Positions 1-8,406 of a stretch of 64,000 nucleotides of DNA are shown one piece after another. Made by a program: the position numbers and the translations under genes. The notes under the pieces are model-generated. The model saw only the letters and a list, made by a program, of their open reading frames with translations, did not search any database and was not told the origin of the DNA. Positions within the stretch are counted from its first letter, which is position 1. Each line of letters opens with the position of its first letter. Source of the stretch: Helicobacter_B zhangjianzhongii (lineage in GTDB: Bacteria; Campylobacterota; Campylobacteria; Campylobacterales; Helicobacteraceae); assembly GCF_030249855.1 (NCBI RefSeq), contig NZ_JANURN010000005.1, forward strand, positions 1-64,000, written 5' to 3'.

Positions 1-2
1 AG

Positions 3-602
3 ACGAAGCTAGCAGGATTCTACTATATGGCTGATGTCAATGGTGGCTATAGTGATATATCTGTAGGACAAGATATGAATGGTATGCGATTTAGTGCCAA
101 TGTAGGGAATATCAACTTTGGCTCATCATTGAGACTAGGCTCATCTGTGTATATGTATGGGGCTAAGTCTATCCTCTTCCCATCAATTGGAGTAGGAGTA
201 GAGGGCGGCTATCTAGGAGACTTTGAGATGAGGACAAATCGCTCTGGTGAGCTACGCTATGGCGGACTAAGCCAAGGCTATGCAGTTACCTATGCCCAAG
301 CCAACTTAAACTACTACCAAGAGTATGGCAAGAGGATTTCTACCACACTAGGTGGGGGCTTTAGGTATCTAATGAATGCAGATGTAGGCATTACCCCTAC
401 GCTGAATGGCAAGGCTTATACCATAGAGGAGACCACAGGCAGAGCAGCAGCAGTGCATTTAGCTCCATTTTTCTACCAAGGCACCTTTATGGTGAACTAC
501 CACACAGACAAAGCTGGGAACTTCTCTGCTGGGTATGTGGCAGTAGGGGGATTGCTAGGCATTACGCATAATGCCTCTATGCGCTGGCATTACTTTTTTT
601 AG
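3..602 (+). CDS. Autotransporter beta-domain, C-terminal part (5' end outside window)
   Basis: The reading frame is open to the left edge of the window, so this is the last ~199 residues of a longer protein and the first visible ATG (27) is probably internal. The sequence is rich in Gly, Tyr, Ser and Asn with alternating hydrophobic residues and ends in WHYFF. That is typical of an outer-membrane beta-barrel translocator with a C-terminal aromatic residue recognised by BamA. In Helicobacter such tails belong to large VacA-like or other type V autotransporters. The passenger domain is not visible, so its function cannot be given. A very long perfect hairpin follows directly. The family call is inference from composition and the C-terminus. 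Confidence 0.7.
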   Translation, partial: TKLAGFYYMADVNGGYSDISVGQDMNGMRFSANVGNINFGSSLRLGSSVYMYGAKSILFPSIGVGVEGGYLGDFEMRTNRSGELRYGGLSQGYAVTYAQANLNYYQEYGKRISTTLGGGFRYLMNADVGITPTLNGKAYTIEETTGRAAAVHLAPFFYQGTFMVNYHTDKAGNFSAGYVAVGGLLGITHNASMRWHYFF

Positions 603-630
603 CCCATAGCGATTCAGCTTTGGGTATCCA

Positions 631-711
631 TAGTGGGGCTTTTTAAGGATTTTAGGGGAACCGCAGACCTCTAGTCTAGCTCCCCCCTAAAATCCTTAAA
701 AAGCCCCACTA
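631..711. terminator. 28-bp perfect inverted repeat, probable terminator
   Basis: Arms 631-658 and 684-711 are perfectly complementary over 28 bp (core AGTGGGGCTTTTTAAGG) around a 25-nt loop. It lies 29 nt after the autotransporter stop. The A/T blocks inside the stem mean T-runs occur in both directions. It is much longer than a usual intrinsic terminator and may instead be a mobile palindromic repeat that has taken that role. Confidence 0.6.
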
Positions 712-719
712 GCAACACC

Positions 720-1110
720 GCAATTCTTAGAATCGTTTTGCCCTCAAACTAACTTCAATCCTAGAATCCACTTTTTACATTTTTGGCGTTTAGCCCTAGA
801 ATCCACTTTTTGTAATCCTACCGCCCGCGACTCTCTTTAGTTTTTCAGGTTTTTTAATTTTCAGCCTTTTTTCGTCATTGCGAGAAAATCCGCAAGGATT
901 TTCGTGGCAATCCATAAAAAATAAAGCGCAATTCTTTAGCAATCCACAAAAAACACAAACACAACTCCTAGAATCCTTGTTTGCTAGGGGAAGTAGTCGC
1001 TGGATAAGCGTGTGCTTGTGGATAGGATCCACTACTCTAGAATCTGGTCTGCTAGAATCTAGAAAATCTATGTGTTTATATATAAATAAACTTGATAGTA
1101 AATGACTAAA
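720..1110. repeat. Intergenic stretch with dispersed repeats
   Basis: The spacer before clpB holds no gene I can support. It has TAGAATC-type motifs near 728, 764, 801, 968, 1036 and 1052. One REP-like imperfect palindrome (about 872-918) starts with GTCATTGCGAG and ends with GTGGCAATCCA. Short frames on both strands here are translations of these repeats. Confidence 0.6.
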
Positions 1111-1114
1111 TTTA

Positions 1115-1120
1115 TATAAT
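1115..1120 (+). promoter_or_regulatory. Probable -10 box for clpB
   Basis: A perfect TATAAT lies in an AT-rich context 70 nt before the clpB start. A good Shine-Dalgarno (AAGGAG) follows at about 1180. Campylobacterota sigma-70 promoters often lack a clear -35, and none is obvious here. No CIRCE or HspR-type inverted repeat was seen. Confidence 0.45.
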
Positions 1121-1190
1121 GCCTAGTGTATAAAACTTAGCGATATTACATTGCTTTGGATTATATAAGTGCTATTTCAAGGAGTAAGAA

Positions 1191-3794
1191 ATGTTTGAGA
1201 AATTAACCAATCAAAGCAGAGAAGCCCTAGATTCTGCGGCATCTTTGGCATTACACGCCAATAATCAAGAAATCACTTCAGCCCACTTGCTTTGGGCAAT
1301 GCTTACTGATACCCAAAGTATCCTAAACCAAGCCCTAACGATGATGAACGCCGATAAAGCCGCTATCACCCTAGAGGCAAAAAGTGTGGTAGAAAATCTC
1401 CCCAAAACTTCCCACATAAACAAAGATAGCTTGCGATTATCCCAAGAGCTTGCTACCGCCCTGCACAACGCACAAGGACACGCCACGCAAAATGGCGATA
1501 GCTATATCGCTCTTGATAGCATTATCATCGCAAATAGCAAAAGCGAGATGTTTGTAAAGATTCTAGGCAAGCATATCGATATGCACGAGCTGATAAAAAC
1601 CCTAGAATCTATGCGTAAAGGAGCGAAAATCAGCAATCAAAATGATGATAGCACCTTGCAATCTTTGGCGAAATTTGGGATCGATCTAACGGCAAAGGCG
1701 TTGGAAAACAGCCTTGATCCAGTCATCGGCAGAGATGAAGAAATTATGCGAATGATGCAAATCCTTATCCGCAAGAGCAAAAATAATCCCATCTTGCTAG
1801 GCGAGCCGGGTGTGGGCAAAACAGCCGTGGTAGAGGGGCTAGCCCAAAGGATCGTGCGTAAAGAAGTCCCCCTAAGCTTGCAGCACAAACGCGTCATCGC
1901 GCTTGATATGAGCGCGCTTGTGGCGGGGGCGAAGTATCGCGGGGAGTTTGAGGAGCGGCTAAAGGCAGTGGTCGATGAAGTCAAAAAGGCTGGGAATGTG
2001 ATTTTGTTTATCGATGAGATCCACACGATCGTGGGGGCTGGGGCAGCTGAAGGCAGTATGGATGCGGCAAATATCTTAAAGCCAGCCCTAGCGCGAGGTG
2101 AGCTACATACCATTGGCGCAACTACGCTTAAGGAATATCGCAAATATTTTGAAAAAGATGCCGCGCTTACGCGTAGATTTCAGCCTATCGCGCTTGATGA
2201 GCCAAGCGTGAGTGAGTCGCTGCATATTTTGCGCGGGATAAAAGAGCGGCTTGAAGCTCACCATAAAGTGAGCATTACAGACTCTGCGCTAGTGGCAGCG
2301 GCGAAGCTTTCAGCTCGCTATATCACAGATCGATTTTTGCCTGATAAGGCGATTGATCTCATCGATGAAGCCGCCGCGGAGCTAAAAATGCAGATAGAAT
2401 CCCAGCCAAACGCACTTGCTTCTATCAAGCGGATAATTGAGAATCTCACCATCGAGCAAGAAGCGATCAAAATGGAGGCAAATAGCGCGGAAAAGGGTGC
2501 CAAAAAGGGCGCGAATGCCGATAGGCTTGCAGAGATAGAGCAAGAGCTAGGCAATGCCAAAGAGGAGCAACGCCGGCTTGAAGCGCGCTTTGAGAATGAA
2601 AAGCAAGTCTTCCAAGAAATCGCCCAAAGCAAGGATAAAATCGATGCGTTGCGAAGCGAGGGTGAGATCGCCAAGCGAGAGGGGAACTTGCAAAGGGCAG
2701 CAGAGATCGAATACGGGCTTTTGCCAGCGGAGAAAGAAGCCTTGCAGGCATTAGAGCAAAAATGGGCGAGTATGCAAGAAGGCGGGACATTGCTAAAGAA
2801 TGCTGTAACACAAGAGAGTATCGCAGAGATCGTGAGCCGCTGGACACAAATCCCTGTGCGCAAAATGCTTCAAAGTGAGAAAGATAGGATTCTAGGCATA
2901 GAGCAAGAGCTAGCCCAAAGTGTGGTGGGGCAAGATGAAGCGTTAAAAGCCATAGCGCGCGCGATAAAGCGCAATAAAGCGGGGCTAAGTGATAGCAATC
3001 GCCCCATTGGCAGCTTTTTGTTCCTAGGACCCACGGGCGTGGGCAAGACAGAATCTGCTAAAGCGTTGGCGCGCTTTTTGTTTGATAGTGAGAAAAACCT
3101 TATCCGCTTTGATATGAGCGAGTATATGCAAAAGCACGAGGTGAGTCGGCTAGTGGGCGCGGCTCCGGGCTATGTGGGCTATGAAGAGGGCGGGCAGCTC
3201 ACAGAAGCTCTGCGCAGGAAGCCTTATAGCGTGGTGCTGTTTGATGAGATTGAGAAAGCGCACCCAGATGTGTTTAATCTGCTTTTACAAGTGCTTGATG
3301 ATGGGCGGATCACGGATAACAAGGGCGTAACGATTGACTGCAAAAATACCATTATCATTTTGACAAGCAATATTGGCAGCCAAAAGATTATGGATATAGC
3401 TGATACAAAAGAGCGCGAAGCAGCGGTGCGAGATGAGCTGAAGGCTTACTTCAAGCCGGAGTTTATCAATCGGCTTGATGATATTGTAATATTCAATCCG
3501 CTCTCACTTGAGAATATCACAAAAATTGTTGAGAATCTACTTGCTAATATCGCTACAAAGCTTGGTGATAGAGGGATTGGTATTGAGCTGACACAAGCTG
3601 CCAAAGCCTTTATCGCGGAAGTGGGCTTTGACCCTGTCTTTGGCGCACGACCGCTAAAAAGGGCGATGTATGAAGAGGTAGAAGACAGGCTAGCGGAGCT
3701 GATTTTAGAAGCAAAGGTGCAAGAGGGCGATAGGGTGGTGTTTGATGTAAAGGATTCTGCGCTGTCTGTGGAAGTCGTGCAGAATAAAGGGTAA
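1191..3794 (+). CDS. clpB: ATP-dependent protein disaggregase ClpB
   Basis: The 867-residue Hsp100 chaperone works with DnaK/DnaJ/GrpE to pull polypeptides out of aggregates through a hexameric cytoplasmic ring. Visible architecture: N-terminal Clp_N repeats (about 1-145), first AAA+ domain with Walker A GEPGVGKT (204-211) and an FIDEIHT Walker B, a heptad-rich middle domain (about 405-520) that gates DnaK interaction, and a second AAA+ domain with GPTGVGKT (613-620) and VVLFDEIEKA. The C-terminal small domain contains the GARPLKR sensor-2 motif. Length matches the family (about 850-870). The start is set by AAGGAG a few bases upstream. No substitution of a key residue was noticed. The next gene, rpsA, is 85 nt downstream. 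Confidence 0.98.
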   Translation: MFEKLTNQSREALDSAASLALHANNQEITSAHLLWAMLTDTQSILNQALTMMNADKAAITLEAKSVVENLPKTSHINKDSLRLSQELATALHNAQGHATQNGDSYIALDSIIIANSKSEMFVKILGKHIDMHELIKTLESMRKGAKISNQNDDSTLQSLAKFGIDLTAKALENSLDPVIGRDEEIMRMMQILIRKSKNNPILLGEPGVGKTAVVEGLAQRIVRKEVPLSLQHKRVIALDMSALVAGAKYRGEFEERLKAVVDEVKKAGNVILFIDEIHTIVGAGAAEGSMDAANILKPALARGELHTIGATTLKEYRKYFEKDAALTRRFQPIALDEPSVSESLHILRGIKERLEAHHKVSITDSALVAAAKLSARYITDRFLPDKAIDLIDEAAAELKMQIESQPNALASIKRIIENLTIEQEAIKMEANSAEKGAKKGANADRLAEIEQELGNAKEEQRRLEARFENEKQVFQEIAQSKDKIDALRSEGEIAKREGNLQRAAEIEYGLLPAEKEALQALEQKWASMQEGGTLLKNAVTQESIAEIVSRWTQIPVRKMLQSEKDRILGIEQELAQSVVGQDEALKAIARAIKRNKAGLSDSNRPIGSFLFLGPTGVGKTESAKALARFLFDSEKNLIRFDMSEYMQKHEVSRLVGAAPGYVGYEEGGQLTEALRRKPYSVVLFDEIEKAHPDVFNLLLQVLDDGRITDNKGVTIDCKNTIIILTSNIGSQKIMDIADTKEREAAVRDELKAYFKPEFINRLDDIVIFNPLSLENITKIVENLLANIATKLGDRGIGIELTQAAKAFIAEVGFDPVFGARPLKRAMYEEVEDRLAELILEAKVQEGDRVVFDVKDSALSVEVVQNKG

Positions 3795-3879
3795 AAGCTT
3801 TAAGAATCTATCCCGCTAATAAAGCTTACTAAAAGCAAAAATCCGCTAGAATCGCGACATTTTTCATAAAGGCGATAGA

Positions 3880-5538
3880 ATGTTGAAAGTTTTGGATGAT
3901 ACAGAGGATAATGGCGAATTTGCAAGAATGCTTGCGGAGCGAGAGCGACAAGAAGAGCTAGGACAGGTGAAGACAGGCAAGGTGATCGCTATCCAAGATA
4001 ACGGCTTGCTTGTTGATGTGGGTGAGAAGCTAGAAGGGTTTTTGGGGCTGGCAGAAGTTGCAGATAAAGATGGCAAGATCCCCTTTAATGTGGGCGATGA
4101 GATTGTGGTGTTTGTCTCTGCTGGGAGAGGTGAGCGACCTAGTGTTTCACATAAAAAGGCTATCAAGCTTGCCAATGTGGAGCAAAAGATCAAAGAGCTT
4201 GGCAGTGATTTTAAAGACAAGGTTGTTGAGGGAAAAATTATCCGCAAGAACAAGGGCGGCTATGTGCTAGAAGCTGATGGTGTGGATTACTTTATGCCTC
4301 GTGCAGCGGCTGCACTCAAGGATTCTGCGAAGAATATTGGACAAAGGGTGAAAGCGTGCATTATCGATGTGCGTCCAGATGAGCGATCGATCATCGTTTC
4401 TCGCAAGAGATTTTTTGAGATTGATGATGTGAGACAGGCAGAGGGAGTTAAAAAACTCTTAGAAGAAGATGGCAGGGTGTTTGAAGGGGTTGTAAAGAGT
4501 ATCACAAGCTTTGGAATGTTTGTGGAAGTTGATGGTATCAAGGGGCTTGTGCATTACACAGAGATTAGCCATAAGGGTCCTGTGAATACCGCTAAACTCT
4601 ACAAAGAGGGTGATGTCGTATCGCTTAAAGTTGTGGGCTATGATGAAGAGAAAAAGCGATTGTCATTCTCTATCAAGGCTGTTACGCAAGATCCTTGGCA
4701 GGAGGTGCAAAAAGAGCTGCAAAAGGGCTATACGATCAAGGTGGTTGTAAGCAATATTGAGGCGTATGGGGCTTTTGTGGATATTGGCAATGATGTGGAG
4801 GGCTTCTTGCATATTTCTGAAATTTCTTGGGATAAGGATATTAAACACCCAAGCGATGTGTTGAAAGTAGGTGATGAGATTGATGTGGAAGTGATAGAAA
4901 TTGATCCAACTAGTCGCAGACTACGCGTATCGTTGAAAAATCTTTTAGAAAAGCCTTTTGATAGCTTTATGAAAGCATATAAACTTAATGATGTAGTGAA
5001 AGGCAAGGTTGCTACTTTGACAGATTTTGGGGCGTTTATCAATTTGGGGCAAGTAGATGGACTACTGCACAATGAAGATGCGTTTTGGGAGAAGGGCAAT
5101 AAATGTAAAGATGCGTTCAAGGTTGGAGAAGAAGTTGAAGTAAGGATTGTCAAGATAGATGGCACAAACCAAAGAATCTCCCTTAGCAGAAAGGCTTTAA
5201 AAGAGTCCCCAGCAGAAGTGTTTAGCAAGACATATAAAGTCGATGATATTGTCAAAGGCAAGGTGATAGACATCAAGGATTTCGGCGTGTTTGTAGAAAT
5301 TGATGGTATGGATGCTCTTATACGCAATGAAGACTTGTATCCACTAGAAAAAGAAGCGATAGAAGTTGGGAGTGAGATTGAGGGTGTGGTCGCTTCCATT
5401 GATAAGCAAAATAACCGCGTGCGCGTATCTGTAAAGCGACTAGAGCGACAAAAGCAAAAAGAAGAAATTCGCGCTATCAACAATACCGATAAAATGACGC
5501 TTGGAGATAAGCTAAAAAATAAAATTCAGCACTCATAA
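3880..5538 (+). CDS. rpsA: 30S ribosomal protein S1
   Basis: The 552-residue RNA-binding ribosomal protein brings mRNA leaders to the 30S subunit. Six S1 (OB-fold) repeats can be followed, starting near residues 27, 108, 195, 282, 368 and 453. The later ones carry the typical GxFV-x-GL/F core, for example FGMFVEVDGIKGLVH and YGAFVDIGNDVEGFLH; the first two are more divergent, as is usual in S1. The Lys/Arg-rich tail is normal. The ATG has only a weak ribosome-binding site (AAAGGCGA), common for S1 genes. It is followed 11 nt later by a small membrane protein and then serA. I recall the same order in H. pylori, which suggests an operon. Confidence 0.97.
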   Translation: MLKVLDDTEDNGEFARMLAERERQEELGQVKTGKVIAIQDNGLLVDVGEKLEGFLGLAEVADKDGKIPFNVGDEIVVFVSAGRGERPSVSHKKAIKLANVEQKIKELGSDFKDKVVEGKIIRKNKGGYVLEADGVDYFMPRAAAALKDSAKNIGQRVKACIIDVRPDERSIIVSRKRFFEIDDVRQAEGVKKLLEEDGRVFEGVVKSITSFGMFVEVDGIKGLVHYTEISHKGPVNTAKLYKEGDVVSLKVVGYDEEKKRLSFSIKAVTQDPWQEVQKELQKGYTIKVVVSNIEAYGAFVDIGNDVEGFLHISEISWDKDIKHPSDVLKVGDEIDVEVIEIDPTSRRLRVSLKNLLEKPFDSFMKAYKLNDVVKGKVATLTDFGAFINLGQVDGLLHNEDAFWEKGNKCKDAFKVGEEVEVRIVKIDGTNQRISLSRKALKESPAEVFSKTYKVDDIVKGKVIDIKDFGVFVEIDGMDALIRNEDLYPLEKEAIEVGSEIEGVVASIDKQNNRVRVSVKRLERQKQKEEIRAINNTDKMTLGDKLKNKIQHS

Positions 5539-5549
5539 ATTGGGGCTAT

Positions 5550-6017
5550 ATGAAAACAAAGGCTATTATACTTGTCTTGTTTGCTTGTGTGCTTATAGGG
5601 GGGAGTATTGGATGGCTTTTCTACTATGAATCAAAAGTAAAAGCTACACATATTGGGTTTGAGTTTGCCACAGAAGCCCCCGTCGCTACAATGCCAAATC
5701 CCACAAAAGACAATTGGCTTGATAACCTTAAACATTTCAACAAAGCCTATTCATATCCAGCGCAGGAGTTTGAGATTTTCGTGGATTTTGTGGATCCAGA
5801 GATTAAAGCTATACCGCAAAAGATTTTTATTTCTGCTGTGGATCAGTATTTATTTTTTTGTTTAAATGAGTTGTTTAAGCAAAGGAATATAGAGTTTGCT
5901 TATAGCAAAAATACGAACTCTATAGATTTGGTTGTATATATTCCAAAGGAATATATCAAGGCACAGCAGCTTATAAAGGAGTTGCAGTATTATGAAGTTC
6001 CATACACCTATCAGTAA
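5550..6017 (+). CDS. Small membrane-anchored protein of unknown function
   Basis: The 155-residue protein has one N-terminal hydrophobic segment (about 5-26) after a basic MKTK start. It is therefore probably anchored in the inner membrane with a periplasmic domain of about 125 residues; there is no lipobox. The rest is soluble-looking, with alternating short strands and helices and no motif I recognise. It sits 11 nt after rpsA and 9 nt before serA and is translated in the same direction. The same position is held by a conserved Campylobacterota hypothetical protein. Function unknown; co-transcription with rpsA/serA is inferred from spacing. Confidence 0.8.
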   Translation: MKTKAIILVLFACVLIGGSIGWLFYYESKVKATHIGFEFATEAPVATMPNPTKDNWLDNLKHFNKAYSYPAQEFEIFVDFVDPEIKAIPQKIFISAVDQYLFFCLNELFKQRNIEFAYSKNTNSIDLVVYIPKEYIKAQQLIKELQYYEVPYTYQ

Positions 6018-6026
6018 GGAGATGCA

Positions 6027-7607
6027 ATGTATAAAATAGCCGTATGTGATCATATCCACCAAAAAGGTTTAGATATGCTTGCTTCCCAAAGCGACATAAC
6101 TTTACTCAATCTAGCTAGCTTGCCTAAAGATGAATTACTGCAGTCATTGCAAGAGGTTGATGTGGCAATCACTCGTAGCTCCACGGCGATTGGGGATAAG
6201 TTTCTTGCCAATGTCCCTGCTCTTAAGGCGATCGTGCGTGCTGGCGTGGGTGTGGATAATGTCGATATTGATGCTTGTTCTAAGCAAGGGATTGTGGTGA
6301 TGAATGTCCCAACAGCAAATACCATTGCTGCAGTAGAACTTACGATGACGCATATTTTGAGCGCGATACGGAATTTTCCGGGGGCTAATGCCCAGCTCAA
6401 AGATGAGCGCAAATGGAAAAGAGAGGACTGGTATGGCACAGAGCTTAAAGGCAAGAGAGTAGGAGTGATTGGCTTTGGAAATATCGGCTCTAGGGTTGGT
6501 ATCCGCTGCAAAGCTTTTGAGGCAGAAGTTTTGACATACGATCCATATATCTTGCCATCTAAGGCAATCAATGCTGGCGTATCGTATGTAAAGGATTTTG
6601 ATGAGATTTTATCGTGCGATATTATCACGATCCACACTCCTAAAAATACTGAAACAAAAAATATGATCACCGCCAAAGAAATTGCTAAGATGAAAGATGG
6701 TGTGATTTTGATCAACTGCGCTCGTGGTGGGCTATATAATGAAGAGGATTTATACCAAAGCCTGCAAAGTGGCAAGGTGCGCTGGGCTGGGATTGATGTT
6801 TTTGACAAAGAGCCAGGGACTAGCTGCAAGCTTTTGGATTTGCCAAATGTCTATGTTACTCCGCATATTGGTGCAAACACACTAGAATCCCAAGAAGAAA
6901 TCGCCAAGCAAGCAGCACAAGCCGCGATGGAGGCAGCTCGTGGTATCGCCTATCCAAATGCGCTCAATCTTCCATCAAATGCCACGCAGCTCCCTGATTT
7001 TGTGGGGCATTACACCGAGCTTGCGCAAAAGCTAGGCTTCCTTTGCTCGCAGCTTGATAAAAGCGTGCTAACTTCACTTGAGATTGCAACTCAAGGTGAG
7101 ATTAGTCAATATATTGATTCTCTTGAAATTTATGCGATAGTCGGCGCATTGAAGCCTTCTCTTGGCGATAAGATCAATTATGTCAATGCGCCATTTCTTG
7201 CCAAAGAGCGTGGTATAGAGATTAAGAAAAAAGCAAGCGAGAGTTCTACTTCTTATAAAAATCTCATTACTTTAACTGCTTATACAAACAATGGTAGCCT
7301 AAGTGTATCTGGAACAGTGTTTGATGACAATATTATCCGCTTAAGTGCGATCAATGAGTTTGAAGCATTGATTGAGCCAAAGGGGCGAATGATTTTGTTT
7401 AAAAATACTGATGTCCCGGGTGTTATAGGGAGTGTTGGTCAAATCCTAGGCAAGCACCAAATCAATATCGCGGATTTTAGGCTTGCGCGCAATGCCAAAA
7501 ATGAAGCACTTGCGGTGATTTTGGTGGATAATGCAGTCTCTAACGCAGTGCTACAAGAGCTATCGCAAATAGATGCTTGCATTTCCTTGCATATGGTAGT
7601 TATCTAG
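6027..7607 (+). CDS. serA: D-3-phosphoglycerate dehydrogenase
   Basis: Catalyses the NAD-dependent oxidation of 3-phosphoglycerate to 3-phosphohydroxypyruvate, the first step of serine synthesis. The 526-residue length is that of the long (type I) enzyme: a substrate/nucleotide domain (1-310) with the Rossmann motif GFGNIGSRVG near residue 150 and the catalytic His in VTPHIGANT, then an intervening regulatory domain, then a C-terminal ACT domain (about 452-526) beginning GRMILFKNTDVPGVIG. The ACT domain usually binds serine as feedback inhibitor. The start follows a strong TAAGGAG. It closes the rpsA cluster; a divergent-looking spacer of 80 nt precedes cheZ. Confidence 0.97.
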   Translation: MYKIAVCDHIHQKGLDMLASQSDITLLNLASLPKDELLQSLQEVDVAITRSSTAIGDKFLANVPALKAIVRAGVGVDNVDIDACSKQGIVVMNVPTANTIAAVELTMTHILSAIRNFPGANAQLKDERKWKREDWYGTELKGKRVGVIGFGNIGSRVGIRCKAFEAEVLTYDPYILPSKAINAGVSYVKDFDEILSCDIITIHTPKNTETKNMITAKEIAKMKDGVILINCARGGLYNEEDLYQSLQSGKVRWAGIDVFDKEPGTSCKLLDLPNVYVTPHIGANTLESQEEIAKQAAQAAMEAARGIAYPNALNLPSNATQLPDFVGHYTELAQKLGFLCSQLDKSVLTSLEIATQGEISQYIDSLEIYAIVGALKPSLGDKINYVNAPFLAKERGIEIKKKASESSTSYKNLITLTAYTNNGSLSVSGTVFDDNIIRLSAINEFEALIEPKGRMILFKNTDVPGVIGSVGQILGKHQINIADFRLARNAKNEALAVILVDNAVSNAVLQELSQIDACISLHMVVI

Positions 7608-7690
7608 GGGCGCAATGGGGTTAAGCTCATATAATATTAAACTTTTGTGGTGTATAATCGATCTTATTTTGATTGGCGTAAGGGTGTGTG

Positions 7691-8389
7691 ATGACGCAAG
7701 AAGAGCTAGATGCATTGATGAATGAAGGGGATTCTGGCTTGCAGGGTATTGATGGGGTAGAATCCACTCAAGAGCAGGCTACAAGTGAAGATGTTGTCGC
7801 AAATGAAGGCTTTGATCCTAATAACTTCCGTGTCCATGCCTCAAAGCATTGGCCCCCTCCACCGCCAGACAAAGATCACAAGGTTGTCCATCAGCTTGAT
7901 GATGTTACGCGTGATACAGAGGTAAAAGCTGGGGAGGTATTTGACCAGCTTGATATTATTAGCTCAAATGCGGAAGAAATTATCAAATCCTCTAAGAAGA
8001 TTAAGTCCTATCTCACAGCCCAAGAAGAGCTCTTTAGTAAGCTTGTGGAGCATTTTCCTAATGTGGAGAGCTTTAAGAGTGCGTTAGAATCCACTCGATC
8101 TATACTTGATGAAGTAGCTTTAGTCAGCGAAAGTGCAAACAACTGCTCTGATGCGATTTTGCAGGCTATGGATATTATGCAGTTTCAAGACATCAACCGC
8201 CAGCGCATTGAGCGTGTGATCAATGTGATGCGTGCTTTAGCGCAGTATATGAACTCACTCTTTGAGAGCAAGATTGATGATACTAAAAGAGTCGCTTCAG
8301 CAGTGTATATCACAGGCGATGATAATCCCAATATCGCCGATGCGCAAGATATTGAGAATCTAATCGCATCATTTGGGCAAAAGAAATAG
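7691..8389 (+). CDS. cheZ: CheZ-type CheY-P phosphatase
   Basis: The 232-residue chemotaxis protein probably removes phosphate from CheY-P at the motor or pole. The diagnostic feature is the C-terminal helix around residues 165-185 with DIMQFQDINRQRIERVI. It resembles the CheZ active helix, which supplies an Asp and a Gln (D-x2-x-Q-D). Predicted long helices (about 75-215) fit the CheZ four-helix bundle. The N-terminus TQEELDALMNEGDSG resembles the CheY-binding N-motif of FliM, and a Pro-rich stretch (WPPPPPDK) follows. I prefer ATG 7691 over GTG 7688 because AAGGG then has normal spacing. The U32 peptidase gene follows by 17 nt, the order I recall from H. pylori, where remote CheZ was recognised. 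Confidence 0.88.
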   Translation: MTQEELDALMNEGDSGLQGIDGVESTQEQATSEDVVANEGFDPNNFRVHASKHWPPPPPDKDHKVVHQLDDVTRDTEVKAGEVFDQLDIISSNAEEIIKSSKKIKSYLTAQEELFSKLVEHFPNVESFKSALESTRSILDEVALVSESANNCSDAILQAMDIMQFQDINRQRIERVINVMRALAQYMNSLFESKIDDTKRVASAVYITGDDNPNIADAQDIENLIASFGQKK

Positions 8390-8406
8390 ACCTACAAGCC
8401 TTAGCG

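Noticed and set aside
868..918. GTCATTGCGAG repeats as CRISPR repeats
   Set aside because: Copies are isolated, in both orientations, imperfectly palindromic and without regular spacing; no cas genes were found.
796..1105. Short frames on both strands before clpB
   Set aside because: Made of translated REP-like and TAGAATC repeats (ending KSGF etc.); no conserved features.
2318..2863. Long antisense frames within clpB
   Set aside because: Ser/Arg/Leu-rich shadow translation of a highly conserved gene, no ribosome-binding site.
3795..3827. AAGCTTTA ... TAAAGCTT inverted repeat after clpB
   Set aside because: Eight AT-rich base pairs with a 17-nt loop and no T-run; too weak to call a terminator.
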